Source: Hartmannibacter diazotrophicus (GTDB lineage: Bacteria > Pseudomonadota > Alphaproteobacteria > Rhizobiales > Pleomorphomonadaceae). From it: a DNA stretch of 64,000 nucleotides. Made by a program: the position numbers and the translations under genes. Shown one piece after another: positions 48,334-57,583 of the stretch. The stretch's first letter is position 1, and the number at the start of each line of letters is the position of its first letter. Below the pieces are notes generated by a model. It searched no databases. It worked only from the letters and a program-made list of their open reading frames with translations, and was not told where the DNA came from. The stretch covers positions 4,403,501 through 4,467,500 of the forward strand of contig NZ_LT960614.1 in the NCBI RefSeq assembly GCF_900231165.1, read 5' to 3'.

Positions 48334-49638
48334 ATGTCCCGCTTTCGCTTCCTGCATGCCGCCGATCTTCATCTCGACAGTCCCCTGACAGGCCTGTCGA
48401 AGAAATCGGCCGACTTCGCGGCAAGGGTCGACGATGCCAGCCGGCGGGCCTTCGATGCCCTGATCGAGCTTGCCATCGCCGAGGACTGCGCCTTCGTTCT
48501 GATCGCCGGCGACGTCTTCGACGGCGAGTGGCGTCATTATTCGACCGGCGTCTATTTCGCCTCGCGCATGCGCCAGTTGGCCGAGCACGGGATCCAGGTC
48601 TTCCTGATCTTCGGCAACCACGACGCCGAGAACAAGTTTCTCGCCCGCCTCGATCTGTCGGGCAACGTCCGCCGTTTCGGCGCCAGGGCCCCGGAGACGA
48701 TGCGCATCGCGGCGCTCGATGTGGCGATCCACGGCCAGAGCTTTGCCAAGCGCGAGGTTCTCGAAAACCTTGCCGCGAATTACCCCGCCCCCATACCCGG
48801 CGCCTTCAACATCGGCCTTCTGCACACAGCCTGTTCGGGCCGTGAAGGCCATGCCTCCTACGCCCCCTGCTCCGTTGAGGAACTTCGGGCGCGCGGCTAC
48901 GACTACTGGGCGCTCGGCCACATCCACCAGCGCGAACTCCTTTGTGAGACGCCGCCCATTCTCTTTCCCGGCAACCTCCAGGGCCGCAATCCCCGCGAGA
49001 CCGGGCCGAAGGGCGCCACGCTGGTGACCGTCGAGGACGGCCGGATCTCGGGGCTCGAAAACCGCGAGCTTGACGTCCTGCGCTTCGAGCGGCGCAGTCT
49101 CGATGCGTCGGACCTTGCCGACATGAGCGCCCTGCGCGCCGCTCTCAAGCCGCTGCTGGCCGACACCGCCGAGGACGCCGCCGGCCGTCCGGTCGCGTTG
49201 CGGCTCGCCATCAACGGCGCGAGCCGCCTGCATGGCGAACTCGTCACCGCGCGGCAGCGTCTTTCCGAGGAGATCGAGACCCAGATCGCGGCCGAAGGCC
49301 ATGACATCTGGCTGGAGAAGCTGACCATCGAGACCCAGCCGGAGAAGGAAACCAAGGGCCTCGACGCCGGGCTTGCCGGTCACCTGCAGCGCATCATCGC
49401 GGACATTGCCGCGACCGATTTTCTCAAGGAGCGTCTCGACGAGCGGCTGGCCGCCATCGAATCCCGCCTGCCGGACGCAGCCCATCGCGCCGAGCGACTG
49501 GCCGAATGGCGCGAACGCCTTCCCGGCCATGCCGTCACCCTCGCCGCGGCCCTGCTTGAGGAAGGCACCGAAACAGGCGACACGTTCGATACGATCGGCG
49601 ACGCCCGACAGGCACTTGAGCCGGACGAGGCCGGCTGA
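48334..49638 (+). CDS. SbcD/YhaO-like DNA repair metallophosphoesterase
   Basis: A 434-residue calcineurin-type phosphoesterase. Metal-binding motifs occur in order: FLHAADLHLDSP (D-x-H), IAGDVFDGE (GD), FLIFGNHDAEN (GNHD), and YWALGHIHQ (GHxH). This is the Mre11/SbcD architecture of the YhaO type. ATG 48334 is preferred as the domain begins two residues later; an in-frame ATG at 48298 would add 12 residues. The C-terminal half is alpha-helical and likely binds the partner ATPase. The stop codon overlaps the start of the YhaN-like gene (TGATG). Together they should form a Mre11-Rad50-like nuclease. Confidence 0.92.
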   Translation: MSRFRFLHAADLHLDSPLTGLSKKSADFAARVDDASRRAFDALIELAIAEDCAFVLIAGDVFDGEWRHYSTGVYFASRMRQLAEHGIQVFLIFGNHDAENKFLARLDLSGNVRRFGARAPETMRIAALDVAIHGQSFAKREVLENLAANYPAPIPGAFNIGLLHTACSGREGHASYAPCSVEELRARGYDYWALGHIHQRELLCETPPILFPGNLQGRNPRETGPKGATLVTVEDGRISGLENRELDVLRFERRSLDASDLADMSALRAALKPLLADTAEDAAGRPVALRLAINGASRLHGELVTARQRLSEEIETQIAAEGHDIWLEKLTIETQPEKETKGLDAGLAGHLQRIIADIAATDFLKERLDERLAAIESRLPDAAHRAERLAEWRERLPGHAVTLAAALLEEGTETGDTFDTIGDARQALEPDEAG

Positions 49639-52600
49639 TGCGCTTTCTGTCCTTCACAATCGAACAGTATGGCGCCATGCAGGAGCGCCGGATCGATTTC
49701 GGCGATGGCACGGGCCTCACCGTCATCCACGGCCGCAACGAGGCCGGCAAGAGCACCTGCCGCAGCGCCATCACCGACTTCCTGTTCGGGATCGACCCGA
49801 GATCGCGCTACGGCGACAAGCAGACCTATTCCCGAATGCGTCTTCGGGCCGACCTCGCCTTTTCGGACGGATCGACGGCGAGCTTCACACGGCGCAAGGG
49901 CCAGCGCGGCCGCACACTGCTCGGACCGGACGAAGAAGAAATTGACGAGTCGCGGCTCGCCATGCGGCTCGGCGCCACCACGCAGGAGCGCTTCGAAATG
50001 CTCTTCGCGCTCGATCACGAGATCCTGCGCGACGGCGGCGAGGCGCTGCTGCGGGCGGACGGCGACATCGGCCGCATGATCGTCGAGGCGGGCGGCGGCC
50101 TGCGCTCGCTGATGCCGAAGATCGAGGATCTGAAGGCCCGCAGCGACGCCCTTTTCACGCCCAACCGGTCCAAGGACCGCGCCTTCTATCAGGCGCTCGA
50201 CGCCTTCACGGCGGCCCAGTCGGAGATCAAGGCGCACCTTCTCACGCGGGAGAACTTCGACGAGGCGACGAAGGCCCTCGCCGGGGCTGAGGACCATCTT
50301 CGCACCGTCAGGCAGACGTTGGCCGACAAACGCCGCGAGCAGGAGCGGTGGGGCCGTCGCAAGAGTGCCGTTCCCTACCTGACGGAACGGACGGAGGTGC
50401 GGCTGCGCCTTGCCAGCGAATTCTCCGAGATTGCCGCGCTTGACGATGCGCATGTCGATGATCTGGTGGCGCATGTCGAAGCCGTGCGCGCGATGGCAGC
50501 CGGTCTTGAGCAGGCGGGAGAGAATTTGCGCCGGCAACGGGAGACCGTGGACGCGATCGTGATCGACCCTCGGCTGCTGCGTGAAGAGGCCGCCATTCGC
50601 GATTTCATTCTGGCCTCCCTCCAGGGCGATGAGGACCGGGATGCGCTCGCCAGAGAGGAGGCGACCGTCCGGCAGGCCGACCTGCGCCTCCAGACGCTGC
50701 GCAGGATGATCGGAAAGCCATCGGACTGCGATCTGGCCGCGCTGATGCCGGATCACGGCAAGCTGACGCGGCTTCAGTCTCTCGCCGGCACCTGGCGCGA
50801 GCTGGCCGCGACACGCGCGGAGATCGACCGGCAGATCGGCGACCTCGACCGCAAGCTCGCCATGGTGCGCCGCCAGCAGGCCGAAGCGGAGAAAGCCCGT
50901 TTCGATCGGCCCCTCGGCTTCAATGCCGAGAGCCTGGCACGCCTTGCCGAGGACGCCATCGACCTTGAGAGCAGGCGCGCGGAGGCCGCTGAACTGGGTC
51001 GCCGGATCGAGGCGGGCCTTTCCGCTCTGGGCTTCGAGGACATTGCCGCGTTGAATGCCCTCGCACTGCCCGGGCCCGCGGAACTGCAAACGGAGATCGA
51101 CGCCCGCGCGGCTCTTGCGCGGGAGATGGACCGACAGGAAGAAGCCTGCGTTCGGGCTGCCCGCAAGCTGGACGAAGTTCGCACCGCCATGCTGCAGCTT
51201 TCCTCCGGCGAAACGCTCGCCACAAAGGAGGCGGTTGCCGAAGCGCGAGCCGAGCGCGATCAAACCGTCGAAGCGATCGGGCACCTGCTTTTTGCCGATC
51301 CGCCCGAAAAGGCCGAAACACGCCATGAGGCGCTGGCCCGGCTTCGTCGCGCGATCACGACCGCCGACGTGAAGGTCGACCAGCGCCTCGCGGACTCCCA
51401 GCGCATCGCGGAATACGACGTGGCCCGCCGTGACGAAATGCTGGCGGCAAGGGACGTTGCCGCGTTGGACGCCGAAATGAAGCGCCTGCGAGAGCGCGTC
51501 AGCGAAAGGGAAAAGGCCTTCGCCTCAACCTGGCCCGACGCCTGCCGCCGTCTCGCCTCACCCCAGGCGATGAAGGCCTTCCTTACGGACCGCGACGATC
51601 TTCTGGCTCTCGCCGCCGAACTGTCGGCCGGCAACGAGCGGATCGCGGAGGCCACCCGCCGAACCGCGCCCAAGCTGGAAAGACTGGAAGCAGCGGAGGC
51701 GCGGCTCGGCCTCACAGAGGCAAGTGCCGGTCATTCCCTCAGTCACCGCCTTGCCGACGTCAGCGCCGCGATCAAGGCTCATGAGCGCGACCACGCCGAC
51801 TTCCTGCGCCGGCGCGAAGCCTTGGCGAAAGACGAGGAAGAGCGGAGCGCGCTGGGGCGGCGGTCGGACGCCCTCGAGCGAGAGGAAACGAACTGGCGCG
51901 CCGCCTATGCCGAGGCGCTCGGCGAGATCGGCCTGTCTGGCGATACCCCGCTCGCCGCCTCTTCGGAAATCGCTTCCGAGTGGCAGTCGGCCTCTGCGAT
52001 GCTGCAACAGATGCAGACCTTCCGGCAGGCCCAGCAGCGGCGCGAGCAGCACCGGGCAAGGCTGGATGACGTGCGGCAGACCTTGCAGGAGAGACTGGAA
52101 CTTGCTCTTCCGGCCGAACCCGGCGCCGCCGCGAAGATGCTGGACGAACGGCTGTCCGCCGCACTCGATGCACGGTCACGCCGGACCGCCCTGATGCCCG
52201 GTCTGGAGCAATGCGAGGCCGCACTGAAGGCGGCTGAGGCGCGCGCCGATGCGGCGGGGCAAGCGCTGGAGGCGATTTGCCGCCAGCTCGGTTGCGCCCG
52301 GCAAGACGCCGAACTCTTTGCCGAAAAGGCGCTTGCGCGGCGTCAATTGCTGCGCAGGAACAGGGAAATAAATGCAGCCCTCACGCATTTGATTGGCGAC
52401 GGTTTCAAGCCGGACGGAAATGAGACGGTCGCGCATGCCTTGGACGATGATCTTCCGCTGGAAGGGATCGAAGAGAGGCTGGCTCGTCTGGCGCAGGAGC
52501 TGCAAGCCCTCACGGATGAGGAAGAAGAAGCCTTCATCGCCGTCCAGAGCGCCCGCAGCCGTCTTGACGCCTTCTCGGCCGACGACCATTTCAACGCCTT

Positions 52601-53129
52601 CGTCGCCGCCCGCGAGGCCGCCGCCACATCGCTCGGCGACGCCGCCGAGCAGCACCTCGAACTCGCCCTCGCCCGCGACTTGCTGGAGGAGGCGCTTCGC
52701 CGCATTCGCCGCGAGGAGCAGGCGCCCCTGCTCGGCCACGCCAGCCAAGCCTTCGCCCTTGCCACACGCGGGGCCTATGTCGCGATCGAGAGCGATGTGG
52801 ACGACGAGGGCAAACCGCAGGTGACGGGTCGGCGCGCGGACGGGGGGCTGGTGTCGGTCTCGAACATGAGCTCGGGCACCCGCGACCAGATGTTCCTGGC
52901 CTTCCGCATCGCCGGCGTCGAGCGTTACTGCAGGGAGGCCGAGCCGCTGCCCTTCCTCGCCGACGATCTTCTGGTCCATTTCGACGATGAGCGCAGTGCC
53001 GCTGCGCTGGAACTGCTCGCAAGCCTTGGCCGGAAGACGCAGGTGCTGCTCTTCACCCACCATGACATGGTGCGCGAAGCCTCGCGGCCGCTCATGGAAC
53101 GCGGCCTTGCCCGCCTTGTCGAGATCTGA
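49638..53129 (+). CDS. YhaN-like SMC/Rad50-type ATPase
   Basis: A 1163-residue ABC-class ATPase with long coiled coils. Walker A is HGRNEAGKSTCRSA (around residue 36). Residues 180-1000 are mostly heptad-rich helices with Ala, Glu and Arg. The C-terminal head has an ABC signature-like SSGTRDQMFLAFRIAG and Walker B PLPFLADDLLVHFDDE, then a His in LFTHHD. No zinc-hook CxxC is apparent in the coiled coil, unlike Rad50/SbcC; this matches the YhaN group. It is translationally coupled to the SbcD-like gene. A role in DNA end processing or defence is likely but unproven in this group. Confidence 0.9.
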   Translation: MRFLSFTIEQYGAMQERRIDFGDGTGLTVIHGRNEAGKSTCRSAITDFLFGIDPRSRYGDKQTYSRMRLRADLAFSDGSTASFTRRKGQRGRTLLGPDEEEIDESRLAMRLGATTQERFEMLFALDHEILRDGGEALLRADGDIGRMIVEAGGGLRSLMPKIEDLKARSDALFTPNRSKDRAFYQALDAFTAAQSEIKAHLLTRENFDEATKALAGAEDHLRTVRQTLADKRREQERWGRRKSAVPYLTERTEVRLRLASEFSEIAALDDAHVDDLVAHVEAVRAMAAGLEQAGENLRRQRETVDAIVIDPRLLREEAAIRDFILASLQGDEDRDALAREEATVRQADLRLQTLRRMIGKPSDCDLAALMPDHGKLTRLQSLAGTWRELAATRAEIDRQIGDLDRKLAMVRRQQAEAEKARFDRPLGFNAESLARLAEDAIDLESRRAEAAELGRRIEAGLSALGFEDIAALNALALPGPAELQTEIDARAALAREMDRQEEACVRAARKLDEVRTAMLQLSSGETLATKEAVAEARAERDQTVEAIGHLLFADPPEKAETRHEALARLRRAITTADVKVDQRLADSQRIAEYDVARRDEMLAARDVAALDAEMKRLRERVSEREKAFASTWPDACRRLASPQAMKAFLTDRDDLLALAAELSAGNERIAEATRRTAPKLERLEAAEARLGLTEASAGHSLSHRLADVSAAIKAHERDHADFLRRREALAKDEEERSALGRRSDALEREETNWRAAYAEALGEIGLSGDTPLAASSEIASEWQSASAMLQQMQTFRQAQQRREQHRARLDDVRQTLQERLELALPAEPGAAAKMLDERLSAALDARSRRTALMPGLEQCEAALKAAEARADAAGQALEAICRQLGCARQDAELFAEKALARRQLLRRNREINAALTHLIGDGFKPDGNETVAHALDDDLPLEGIEERLARLAQELQALTDEEEEAFIAVQSARSRLDAFSADDHFNAFVAAREAAATSLGDAAEQHLELALARDLLEEALRRIRREEQAPLLGHASQAFALATRGAYVAIESDVDDEGKPQVTGRRADGGLVSVSNMSSGTRDQMFLAFRIAGVERYCREAEPLPFLADDLLVHFDDERSAAALELLASLGRKTQVLLFTHHDMVREASRPLMERGLARLVEI

Positions 53130-53141
53130 GCCCGAAGGCCG

Positions 53142-54314
53142 TCAGGCGGCCTGACGGATCGGCAGGGCGAGGCTGACCGCCGACTCTCCGCTGCCCGACT
53201 GCGCCACCGTCAGCCGGCCGCCCTGATGGTCCAGCATGGATTCGACCAGCATCAGCGCCGACACCCGGTCGTCCAGTACGAAGGACGCCAGCGTCAGTTC
53301 TCGTGCGCTGGATGCCTCATCGCGGACCGTCAGGGCCTCGGCCGGCTCCGTCATGCAGATCACGAGTTCGCCGTTGTCGATGCGGATCCGCAGCTTCAGG
53401 ACGTCGATGGCCCGGCCGTGGCGGATCGCACCGACGAGCAGCAGCCGCAGGGCGCTCTTGAAGGAGAGCGGATCGCAATCGACAAGCACCGGAATGGTCG
53501 GGTGCACATAGTCGATACGGATGCCGCGCTTTTCCGCCTCGGGCTTCACGATCCGAACCGTGTCCGCCACCAGGGCCGCCGCATCGACCCGGGTGATCGC
53601 CTCCTCATTCGCCGACATGGCCCGCTGCAGATGCGCGACGCGGCCGTAAAGATCCTGCCTGATATCCGCGGAGACCGCGATGATATCGTCGACGAAGCGC
53701 GCGACGTCCTCGGAGTTTGAGCCGAGCGACACCTTGCTGAGAACCGCTGCGGTATGGATACGGTCGATGCGCCCCGAGAGCGCCGTCAGCCAGTCGGTCA
53801 CGCCGCGCGCGGTGACGGCCTCGCGGTCGCTGTTCTCCAGAAGGCGGAACTGCAGCGACTGCCGCCGCTCGCTGTCGTGCAGCACGCTGCGGATCGTCGA
53901 GCCAAGCAGGTCCGGCGAGAGCAGATCCTTGCCGATGAACGCAGTCGCTCCGGCACGGAAGCCGATCTCCTGGATATCCGAGTGATCGAGTTGGGAAAAG
54001 ACGATGATCGGCGGCGCATGGTCCCGCTGCCCGACCTCGCGGATGAAGGCCACGGAGCTTTCCTTCCCCAGCCAGTAGTCCGTGATGTAGATATCGAACT
54101 GATCGCGTTCGGCAGCCTTCAGCGCCTCGTCGATGCTGCGGATATGAACGACATCGAAGTCGAAGCCCGCGATCTTGTCGAGGTAGTGCCGGACGATGCG
54201 CGCATCCACGTCGTCATCGTCCAGAAGCAGCACCCGCACACGCCGGTCACCGCCTTCCTTAGGCTGTGTTGCCACCGGCGCCGTGGTCGCATCGTCGATA
54301 TCGTGGAGGGGCAT
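53142..54314 (-). CDS. Receiver-domain protein with degenerate histidine-kinase ATPase domain
   Basis: A 390-residue soluble protein. Residues 27-145 form a receiver domain: acidic pocket LLLDDDDVDA, phosphorylated Asp in IYITDYWLG, switch region IIVFSQLDHSD and lysine in FIGKDLLS. The rest resembles a histidine-kinase dimer/ATPase module, but key residues are absent. There is no H-E/D-x-x-N/T phosphoacceptor histidine in the helical part (LYGRVAHLQRAMSANEEA), the N-box region reads RLLLVGAIRHG without its asparagine, and no DxGxG box is seen. It is probably a receiver whose output is a pseudo-kinase or phosphotransferase-like dimer, comparable to ChpT-like folds. CtrA-like boxes lie in its promoter. 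Confidence 0.75.
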   Translation of the reverse strand: MPLHDIDDATTAPVATQPKEGGDRRVRVLLLDDDDVDARIVRHYLDKIAGFDFDVVHIRSIDEALKAAERDQFDIYITDYWLGKESSVAFIREVGQRDHAPPIIVFSQLDHSDIQEIGFRAGATAFIGKDLLSPDLLGSTIRSVLHDSERRQSLQFRLLENSDREAVTARGVTDWLTALSGRIDRIHTAAVLSKVSLGSNSEDVARFVDDIIAVSADIRQDLYGRVAHLQRAMSANEEAITRVDAAALVADTVRIVKPEAEKRGIRIDYVHPTIPVLVDCDPLSFKSALRLLLVGAIRHGRAIDVLKLRIRIDNGELVICMTEPAEALTVRDEASSARELTLASFVLDDRVSALMLVESMLDHQGGRLTVAQSGSGESAVSLALPIRQAA

Positions 54315-54378
54315 GAAGACTTTCCCGAACCGAAGAGGGTGTCGGCGATCGGTTGATTCGCCGAGTCCAGATAGATTC

Positions 54379-54414
54379 TTAAGTCTCTCTTTACGATGGT
54401 TAACAAATGGTTAA
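54379..54414 (-). promoter_or_regulatory. Tandem CtrA-like boxes upstream of the receiver/pseudo-kinase gene
   Basis: A perfect TTAA-N7-TTAA site (54400-54414, spacer CAAATGG) and a one-mismatch TTAA-N7-TTTA site (54379-54393) lie 65 to 100 bases upstream of the start at 54314. TTAA-N7-TTAA is the established recognition sequence of the alphaproteobacterial cell-cycle and motility regulator CtrA. Two sites in series make chance less likely in this GC-rich DNA. Confidence 0.55.
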
Positions 54415-54587
54415 CGCATCAAGCGATTGGTAAACGGTGGAAAAGCGATGCGACGGCTCATGAATTCCGTCGATGGGCGTAACCTCGAAACAGTTCCGGG
54501 GGTCGCCGCCCCGCCCGGCGCGGACAGAGAAACTCAAAAGTACGCCGCATGCATGTGAGAGGCAAGCCTCGAGCTTTCGGCTGCGGA

Positions 54588-55277
54588 TCATCCCTGCCCG
54601 CCCGCCTGCGCCTCCACGAGCGGCCGGCGCTCCGCCGGAATGAGCGGCAGCAGATCCTCCGCATTGCGCCTGACCAGCGGCTGCATCTCTTCGGCAAATG
54701 TCTTCGCCTCGAAGTCGGGCAGGAAAGTCAGCCCCGACAGCAGGTCCTTTTCCTGAAGGTTGCCGAAGCTGTTCAGCGTTTCGTCGGAAAAGCTCTGCTC
54801 GGCCTCGAGCCGCAGACGGATTGCGGCCAGCTCGTAGGGCGCCGTCCAGTAGGACATGTTGAGATAGGAGAAAAGCTCCGAGGCATTTTCCGCCGCCTGG
54901 CGCTTGACGAGTGCCATCCAGGCCCAGAGTTCGCCCCGCAGCGGCATGCACGTCAGCGCGTGTCGGAGCGAGACGTCGGCCTGCGTGGTGGCTTCCGCCC
55001 AGCCGTCATAATTGGCCTTGATGTCCTGACGATTGACGTTCTCAAGCGCACCGAGAACATCGGCCGACACGATCTCGGACCGGCAGACGCCCTCGTCGAG
55101 GACGGCGCTGTCCCGCTGCCTCATCAGCACTTCGGAGCGGAAATGCGATACCCCCCTCTTGCCGACGAACACGACGTCGGAAAAGCGGATCGACTGGACA
55201 GCCTCCCGGACCGCCAGAACCAGGAACAGCGCCAGCACGACGAGGTAGACGAGATTGGTCTTTCCAACCCGAAGCAT
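54588..55277 (-). CDS. Membrane-anchored protein of unknown function in the polysaccharide operon
   Basis: A 229-residue protein with one N-terminal membrane helix (YLVVLALFLVLAVREAV) and a soluble, mainly helical periplasmic part containing two conserved-looking Cys (GVCRSEI and TCMPLRGELW) that could form a disulfide. The second half has TPR-like helices (ELWAWMALVKRQ, SYWTAPYELAAIRLRLE). It begins five bases after the Wzc-type kinase gene ends, so it is translated from the same messenger and probably works in the same polysaccharide export or assembly process. I do not recognise a named family. Confidence 0.8.
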   Translation of the reverse strand: MLRVGKTNLVYLVVLALFLVLAVREAVQSIRFSDVVFVGKRGVSHFRSEVLMRQRDSAVLDEGVCRSEIVSADVLGALENVNRQDIKANYDGWAEATTQADVSLRHALTCMPLRGELWAWMALVKRQAAENASELFSYLNMSYWTAPYELAAIRLRLEAEQSFSDETLNSFGNLQEKDLLSGLTFLPDFEAKTFAEEMQPLVRRNAEDLLPLIPAERRPLVEAQAGGQG

Positions 55278-55282
55278 GCCGC

Positions 55283-57583
55283 TCAGTCAGCCTCTGAATA
55301 ATAGGACTGATAGCGGGCATAGTAGAATTCGCCGGAACCGTAGGACCGGTAGAATTTCATCTTATCGTAGTCGACCTTGTTGAGAACGACGCCGAGGCAC
55401 TTGTCGACGATCTGCGGCTCGCTGTTGAGCGTCGAGCGGACGACCTTGCGCGCGGTCTTGCCCCATTCGACGACGAGGATGAAGGCATCGATTTTCGGCG
55501 CGACGGCGCGCGCATCGACGACCGGCCCGAGCGGCGGCAGGTCGATGACGATGTGATCGAAGGCCCTGCCCGCCTCGTCCAGCAGCCGCGACATCGCCAT
55601 CGACGACACCAGTTCCGACGTATGCGGCAGGCGGTGCTTCACGACGGCCGGCAGGACCGCGAGCTTGGTATCGGGGTCCATCAGAAGCAGGCTCGACAGC
55701 GGACGGTCCTCAAGCAGTGCCTCGACGATCCCCACTTCGGCATGGGAGGCGATCGACCGCGTCAGTCCCGGGCTTCGAAGGTCGCCGTCGATGAGCAGCG
55801 TCCGCGATCCCTGGCTCGCAAGCAGTTCGGCGAAATTGGTCGCCACGCTCGTCTTGCCCTCGTGCGGCAGCACGGAAACGATGCCGATGACCTTCGGCGT
55901 CCGTTCGCCGATCGCCAGATCCGCGGCGATCTTCGCGCTGCGCAATGTCTCCGCGAAGGCCGACAGCGGATGGTCGATCACATAGCTGGAGATGCTCTTC
56001 TTCTTGTGGACGAGCCTTGGATGGATCGTCATGTTCGAGGCGACCTGATCGGCCGACATCAGTTCCGTCACCATCGGCGCCGAGCCGAGATATTCAAGCC
56101 CGGTCTCGCTGCGGATCTGGTCGCCGGTGCGGAAGAAGCGGTCCCTGAATTCGCGATAGGCACCGACGCCGCATCCGATCATGCCGCCGAGGAAGATCGC
56201 GATCAGGAGGGTCACGCCCTTCTTCGGGTGCGACGGGGAGTAGGGAAGCTGCGCCCGGTTGATCACGCGCGTCTGGGTGACCGGGAAGGACTGCTCCTGC
56301 GTCGCCTCCTGGAACTTCTGCAGGAAGCTCTCGTAGAGATTCTTGTAGGTGTCGGACTCGCGTTCCAGTTCGCGAAGCTGGACCAGCGTTTCGTTGTCCG
56401 AGGCCGAGGTTCCGGCCACCTGCGACAACTGACGCCTCAGGTCCTTCTCCCGGCCCTGCGCCACGTCGTATTCGCTCTGAAGGCTGGCCGCGATTCGCTT
56501 GAGTTCCTCGAACATCAGCCGGTGATACTCGTCCATCTCCCCGCGCAGCCGCACGGCCTGCACGTGGTCCTTGCCGAGCCGGCCCGAAATCTCGGCCTCC
56601 AGCTTGGACGCCTCCAGGAATTTGTTCCGCAGGGTCTGAATGGTCTGGCTGGCCAGCGAATCCGACGTCACCGCGTTGGTGTCGCCGGATTGAATGATGG
56701 AATTGATCCGGTCGAGCTTGGCCTTGGCCTTCGCCGTGTCGGCCTGGGCCACGATATAGGCGCTGTTGACCTCAGCCAGCTGCTGCTCGGAAATCAGCGT
56801 GCCGGTCGCCGACGTCACCAGATTATGCTCGGTCCGGAATTTCTGGACCGCAAGGTCGGACTCCAGCGACTTCTTGCGCAACTCGTCGATACGCGTCTGC
56901 AGCCAGGTACTGGCCCTGCGGGTCGCGTCATATTTGGAATCGAGCTGGTCCGCCAGATAGGCATCGGCGAAGGCGTCCGCGATCTTGGCGGCCATCTGCG
57001 GCGACGGCGAGGTATAGCTGATGCGGAAGATCAGCGTGCGGCCAACCCGCTCGACCACCAGGTTGCTCTGCAGGCGCCAGAGCGCCCAAAGGCGCTGCTC
57101 CTTGATGATGGACTCATCGGTCATGTCCGTCTCGTCGACGGCCTCGGCGCCGAACAGCGACCTGATCCAGGCACCGAGCCCGCCACTCGACGAGGTCGAG
57201 ACGCCCGTGAACACCGGATCGTGGGTGAGGTCGAGCTTGTCCACGACCGCGTAGCCGATCTTCTCAGAATAGAAGAGTTCGATCTGACTGAGCAGCGAGG
57301 CTTCGTCGATCGAACTGCCACCGAGAAGCGAGACGGCCTGCGCGACTTCGTTCGCGTCCTTGTCGAGCATGACGTCCGCCTGGGCCGTATAACGGGGCAC
57401 GGCGGTCATCAGATAGAAAATCGCCAGCGCGACCATGATGCCGATCGAGACGAGAACGACCTTCAGCTGGCGCCGGGCAATAGCAACAATCTTCTCGACA
57501 TCGATGATGTCGACCTGCTCCTCGCCGTAGTCGTAATCAGCCTGATCGAAATGCGACAACGCTGGGCGATTTTGTTTCAGCAT
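55283..57583 (-). CDS. Polysaccharide co-polymerase / BY-type tyrosine autokinase (Wzc/ExoP-like)
   Basis: A 766-residue inner-membrane protein. The Wzz domain begins after the first membrane helix (VVLVSIGIMVALAIFYLMT, residues 39-57), followed by a long periplasmic coiled coil (about residues 200-430). The GNVR-like proline segment and second helix (PSHPKKGVTLLIAIFLGGMIG) come next. The cytoplasmic kinase has Walker A VLPHEGKTSVATN near residue 575, Walker A' LLIDGDLRSPG near 603 and Walker B HIVIDLPPLGP. The C-terminus is a tyrosine cluster (GEFYYARYQSYYSEAD) for autophosphorylation. It controls polymer length and export. No glycosyltransferases or Wzx/Wzy genes are adjacent, so the rest of the locus is elsewhere. 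Confidence 0.93.
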   Translation of the reverse strand: MLKQNRPALSHFDQADYDYGEEQVDIIDVEKIVAIARRQLKVVLVSIGIMVALAIFYLMTAVPRYTAQADVMLDKDANEVAQAVSLLGGSSIDEASLLSQIELFYSEKIGYAVVDKLDLTHDPVFTGVSTSSSGGLGAWIRSLFGAEAVDETDMTDESIIKEQRLWALWRLQSNLVVERVGRTLIFRISYTSPSPQMAAKIADAFADAYLADQLDSKYDATRRASTWLQTRIDELRKKSLESDLAVQKFRTEHNLVTSATGTLISEQQLAEVNSAYIVAQADTAKAKAKLDRINSIIQSGDTNAVTSDSLASQTIQTLRNKFLEASKLEAEISGRLGKDHVQAVRLRGEMDEYHRLMFEELKRIAASLQSEYDVAQGREKDLRRQLSQVAGTSASDNETLVQLRELERESDTYKNLYESFLQKFQEATQEQSFPVTQTRVINRAQLPYSPSHPKKGVTLLIAIFLGGMIGCGVGAYREFRDRFFRTGDQIRSETGLEYLGSAPMVTELMSADQVASNMTIHPRLVHKKKSISSYVIDHPLSAFAETLRSAKIAADLAIGERTPKVIGIVSVLPHEGKTSVATNFAELLASQGSRTLLIDGDLRSPGLTRSIASHAEVGIVEALLEDRPLSSLLLMDPDTKLAVLPAVVKHRLPHTSELVSSMAMSRLLDEAGRAFDHIVIDLPPLGPVVDARAVAPKIDAFILVVEWGKTARKVVRSTLNSEPQIVDKCLGVVLNKVDYDKMKFYRSYGSGEFYYARYQSYYSEAD

